A DNA stretch of 8,449 bases from Chthoniobacter flavus (GTDB lineage: Bacteria; Verrucomicrobiota; Verrucomicrobiia; Chthoniobacterales; DYNR01). The position numbers were made by a program, and so were the translations under genes. Each line of letters starts with the position of its first letter. The first letter of the stretch is position 1. Positions 7,288-8,449 of the stretch are shown piece by piece. A model generated the notes under the pieces. It was not told where the DNA came from, made no database searches, and saw only the letters and a program-made list of their open reading frames with translations. Location of the stretch: assembly GCA_020720945.1 (NCBI GenBank), contig DYNR01000096.1, positions 1 through 8,449 of the forward strand, in the 5' to 3' direction.

Positions 7288-8365
7288 CCGAATTGCTATC
7301 GACCTATTTGCTGGTGCAGGAGGTTTGGGACTGGGATTGAAACGAGCGGGCTTTCGCGTTATTCTGGCGAACGAGATAGAAACAGATTTTTCAAAGACCT
7401 ACGCAATCAATCACCCAGAGACTCGTGTTCTCACGGGTGACATCCGAACAATAGATTTTGCTTCCGAATTATCGCGTCTGGAAGTTTCTTCCGTTGATTT
7501 GGTTGCTGGCGGTCCTCCTTGCCAAGGATTCAGCACTGTTGGCAGCAAACAGGCAGACGATCCTCGCAACACCCTTTTTTATGAGTTCCTGCGGGTCGTG
7601 GAAACGCTCTCACCCCAGCATGTCCTGTTTGAAAATGTATCGGGCTTCAAATCCCTTTACGGCGGAGTCGCCTACCAAACTTTGATAAACCACCTTGCCT
7701 TTCTTGGCTACGAAACAATCTCTTCTGTCATTTGCGCTTCCGATTTTGGGCTCCCGCAATTCCGAAAACGAACGATTGTCATAGGGTGGAAAAAAAACCT
7801 TCCTCCCATCTCTCTCCCACCCCCAACCCACAGCAAGGAAAACGACCTTTTCGGATCCGTAAAAAAACTTTGCCTTTGGGATGCAATTTCCGACCTTCCA
7901 CCGATCGAAACAGGAAAACCGGCAACTGCCTACCAGACAACCCCACAAAACGACTATCAAAAAATGCTCCGCACAGGAGCGGATTCTCTTTTGGAACACT
8001 GCGTCGCCAACTACGGCGAAAAAATGAAAACCGTTTTGTCGCTCATCCCGCCTGGCGGAAGCGTCGAAGATCTGCCTTTCGACCTTCGCCCCAAAAGCTA
8101 CTTCAAAAACACCTACGCCCGCCTGTTGCCCGATCAACCGACTCCGACCATCACCCGCAACTTCGGCACCCCTTCGTCTTCCCGCTGCGTTCACCCCTTC
8201 CAAAACCGCGCCCTGAGCACCCGCGAAGGTGCGCGCCTCCAAGGTTTCCCTGACTCTTATGTGTTTGCAGGAAACAAAACCTCAAAAAATCTCCAAATCG
8301 GCAACGCCGTCCCGCCTATTTTTGGCGAACTCATTGCCCGCCAAATCATTGCAAGGGGGAAATAG
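7280..8365 (+). CDS. DNA (cytosine-5-)-methyltransferase of a type II R-M system
   Basis: Transfers a methyl group from S-adenosylmethionine to C5 of cytosine in a specific DNA site, protecting it from the partner nuclease. All main motifs are in the canonical order: motif I DLFAGAGGLGLGL at 8-20 (SAM binding); NEIE at 31-34 (motif II); motif IV GGPPCQGFS at 77-85 with catalytic Cys81; motif VI FENV at 117-120; motif VIII QFRKR at 160-164; motif IX around RLLPDQPTPTITRN (281-294) and REGARLQGFP (315-324); motif X IGNAVPP at 340-346. About 110 residues between VIII and IX form one target-recognition domain, so a single specificity is expected. At 361 aa it is complete. ATG 7280 overlaps the nuclease stop (ATGCCTGA), implying translational coupling. 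The 5' part is AT-richer, while codons from roughly 7750 onward look host-like. It appears intact and functional. The target sequence cannot be read from the sequence alone. Confidence 0.95.
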   Translation: MPDRIAIDLFAGAGGLGLGLKRAGFRVILANEIETDFSKTYAINHPETRVLTGDIRTIDFASELSRLEVSSVDLVAGGPPCQGFSTVGSKQADDPRNTLFYEFLRVVETLSPQHVLFENVSGFKSLYGGVAYQTLINHLAFLGYETISSVICASDFGLPQFRKRTIVIGWKKNLPPISLPPPTHSKENDLFGSVKKLCLWDAISDLPPIETGKPATAYQTTPQNDYQKMLRTGADSLLEHCVANYGEKMKTVLSLIPPGGSVEDLPFDLRPKSYFKNTYARLLPDQPTPTITRNFGTPSSSRCVHPFQNRALSTREGARLQGFPDSYVFAGNKTSKNLQIGNAVPPIFGELIARQIIARGK

Positions 8366-8410
8366 CCTCCCAATCAGAAGTCAGGAGTCCGTCGCCAAAA
8401 ATAGGTGGAT

Positions 8411-8434
8411 AGACTGTTCGACTATTAGGCTGTT
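8411..8434 (+). repeat. Three imperfect 8-bp tandem units downstream of the methyltransferase
   Basis: Units AGACTGTT, CGACTATT and AGGCTGTT follow one another without spacing, with consensus (A/C)G(A/G)CT(G/A)TT. They lie in the 84-nt non-coding tail after the methylase stop, a stretch in which I see no gene, terminator or tRNA. The array may continue beyond the window edge in degraded form (AGGGGAAA follows). With three imperfect copies, chance cannot be excluded. Confidence 0.4.
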
Positions 8435-8449
8435 AGGGGAAAGTATTCA

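Overview
The window holds four genes of ordinary central metabolism followed by a type II restriction-modification (R-M) cassette, all on the + strand. Positions 67-6476 are moderately GC-rich, with strong C-ending codon preference, and encode biosynthetic arginine decarboxylase (speA) and then the glycine cleavage genes gcvT, gcvH and gcvP. None of these four genes has a convincing Shine-Dalgarno sequence. A long-form SpeA, a single-chain GcvP and SD-poor leaders would suit a Gram-negative-type bacterium, possibly of the PVC group such as Verrucomicrobiota. That placement is a low-confidence impression, because no rRNA or other marker gene is present.

Layout: 1-66 is a short leader. speA (67-1983) is followed 57 nt later by gcvT (2041-3129). 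A 73-nt gap carrying two small hairpins precedes gcvH (3203-3580). A 46-nt, almost purely pyrimidine spacer precedes gcvP (3627-6476, GTG start). GcvT (tetrahydrofolate-dependent aminomethyltransferase), GcvH (lipoyl carrier) and GcvP (PLP glycine decarboxylase) act together to turn glycine into CO2, NH3 and a one-carbon unit. The fourth component, the L-protein dihydrolipoyl dehydrogenase, is not in the window. SpeA makes agmatine from arginine for polyamine synthesis.

Only 22 nt after gcvP the composition drops sharply and the R-M cassette begins. A reading frame opening at ATG 6499 is closed by an in-frame amber codon at 6616-6618. The same frame continues without further stops to 7287 and encodes a protein with a PD-(D/E)xK-like nuclease signature (D, then E-x-Q). 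The frame can restart at TTG 6628. Its end overlaps by 8 nt the start of an intact 361-aa C5-cytosine DNA methyltransferase (7280-8365) with all the usual motifs. The nuclease gene therefore looks either truncated and restarted at its N-terminus or freshly broken, while the protective methylase is intact.

The nuclease gene and the 5' part of the methylase are AT-richer than the host genes, whereas the 3' part of the methylase is as GC-rich as the host. The last 84 nt hold no recognisable gene but contain a short imperfect tandem repeat (8411-8434). I found no CRISPR array, tRNA, rRNA, transposase or new multi-gene system. The most notable points are the amber-interrupted nuclease frame and the mosaic composition of the R-M cassette.
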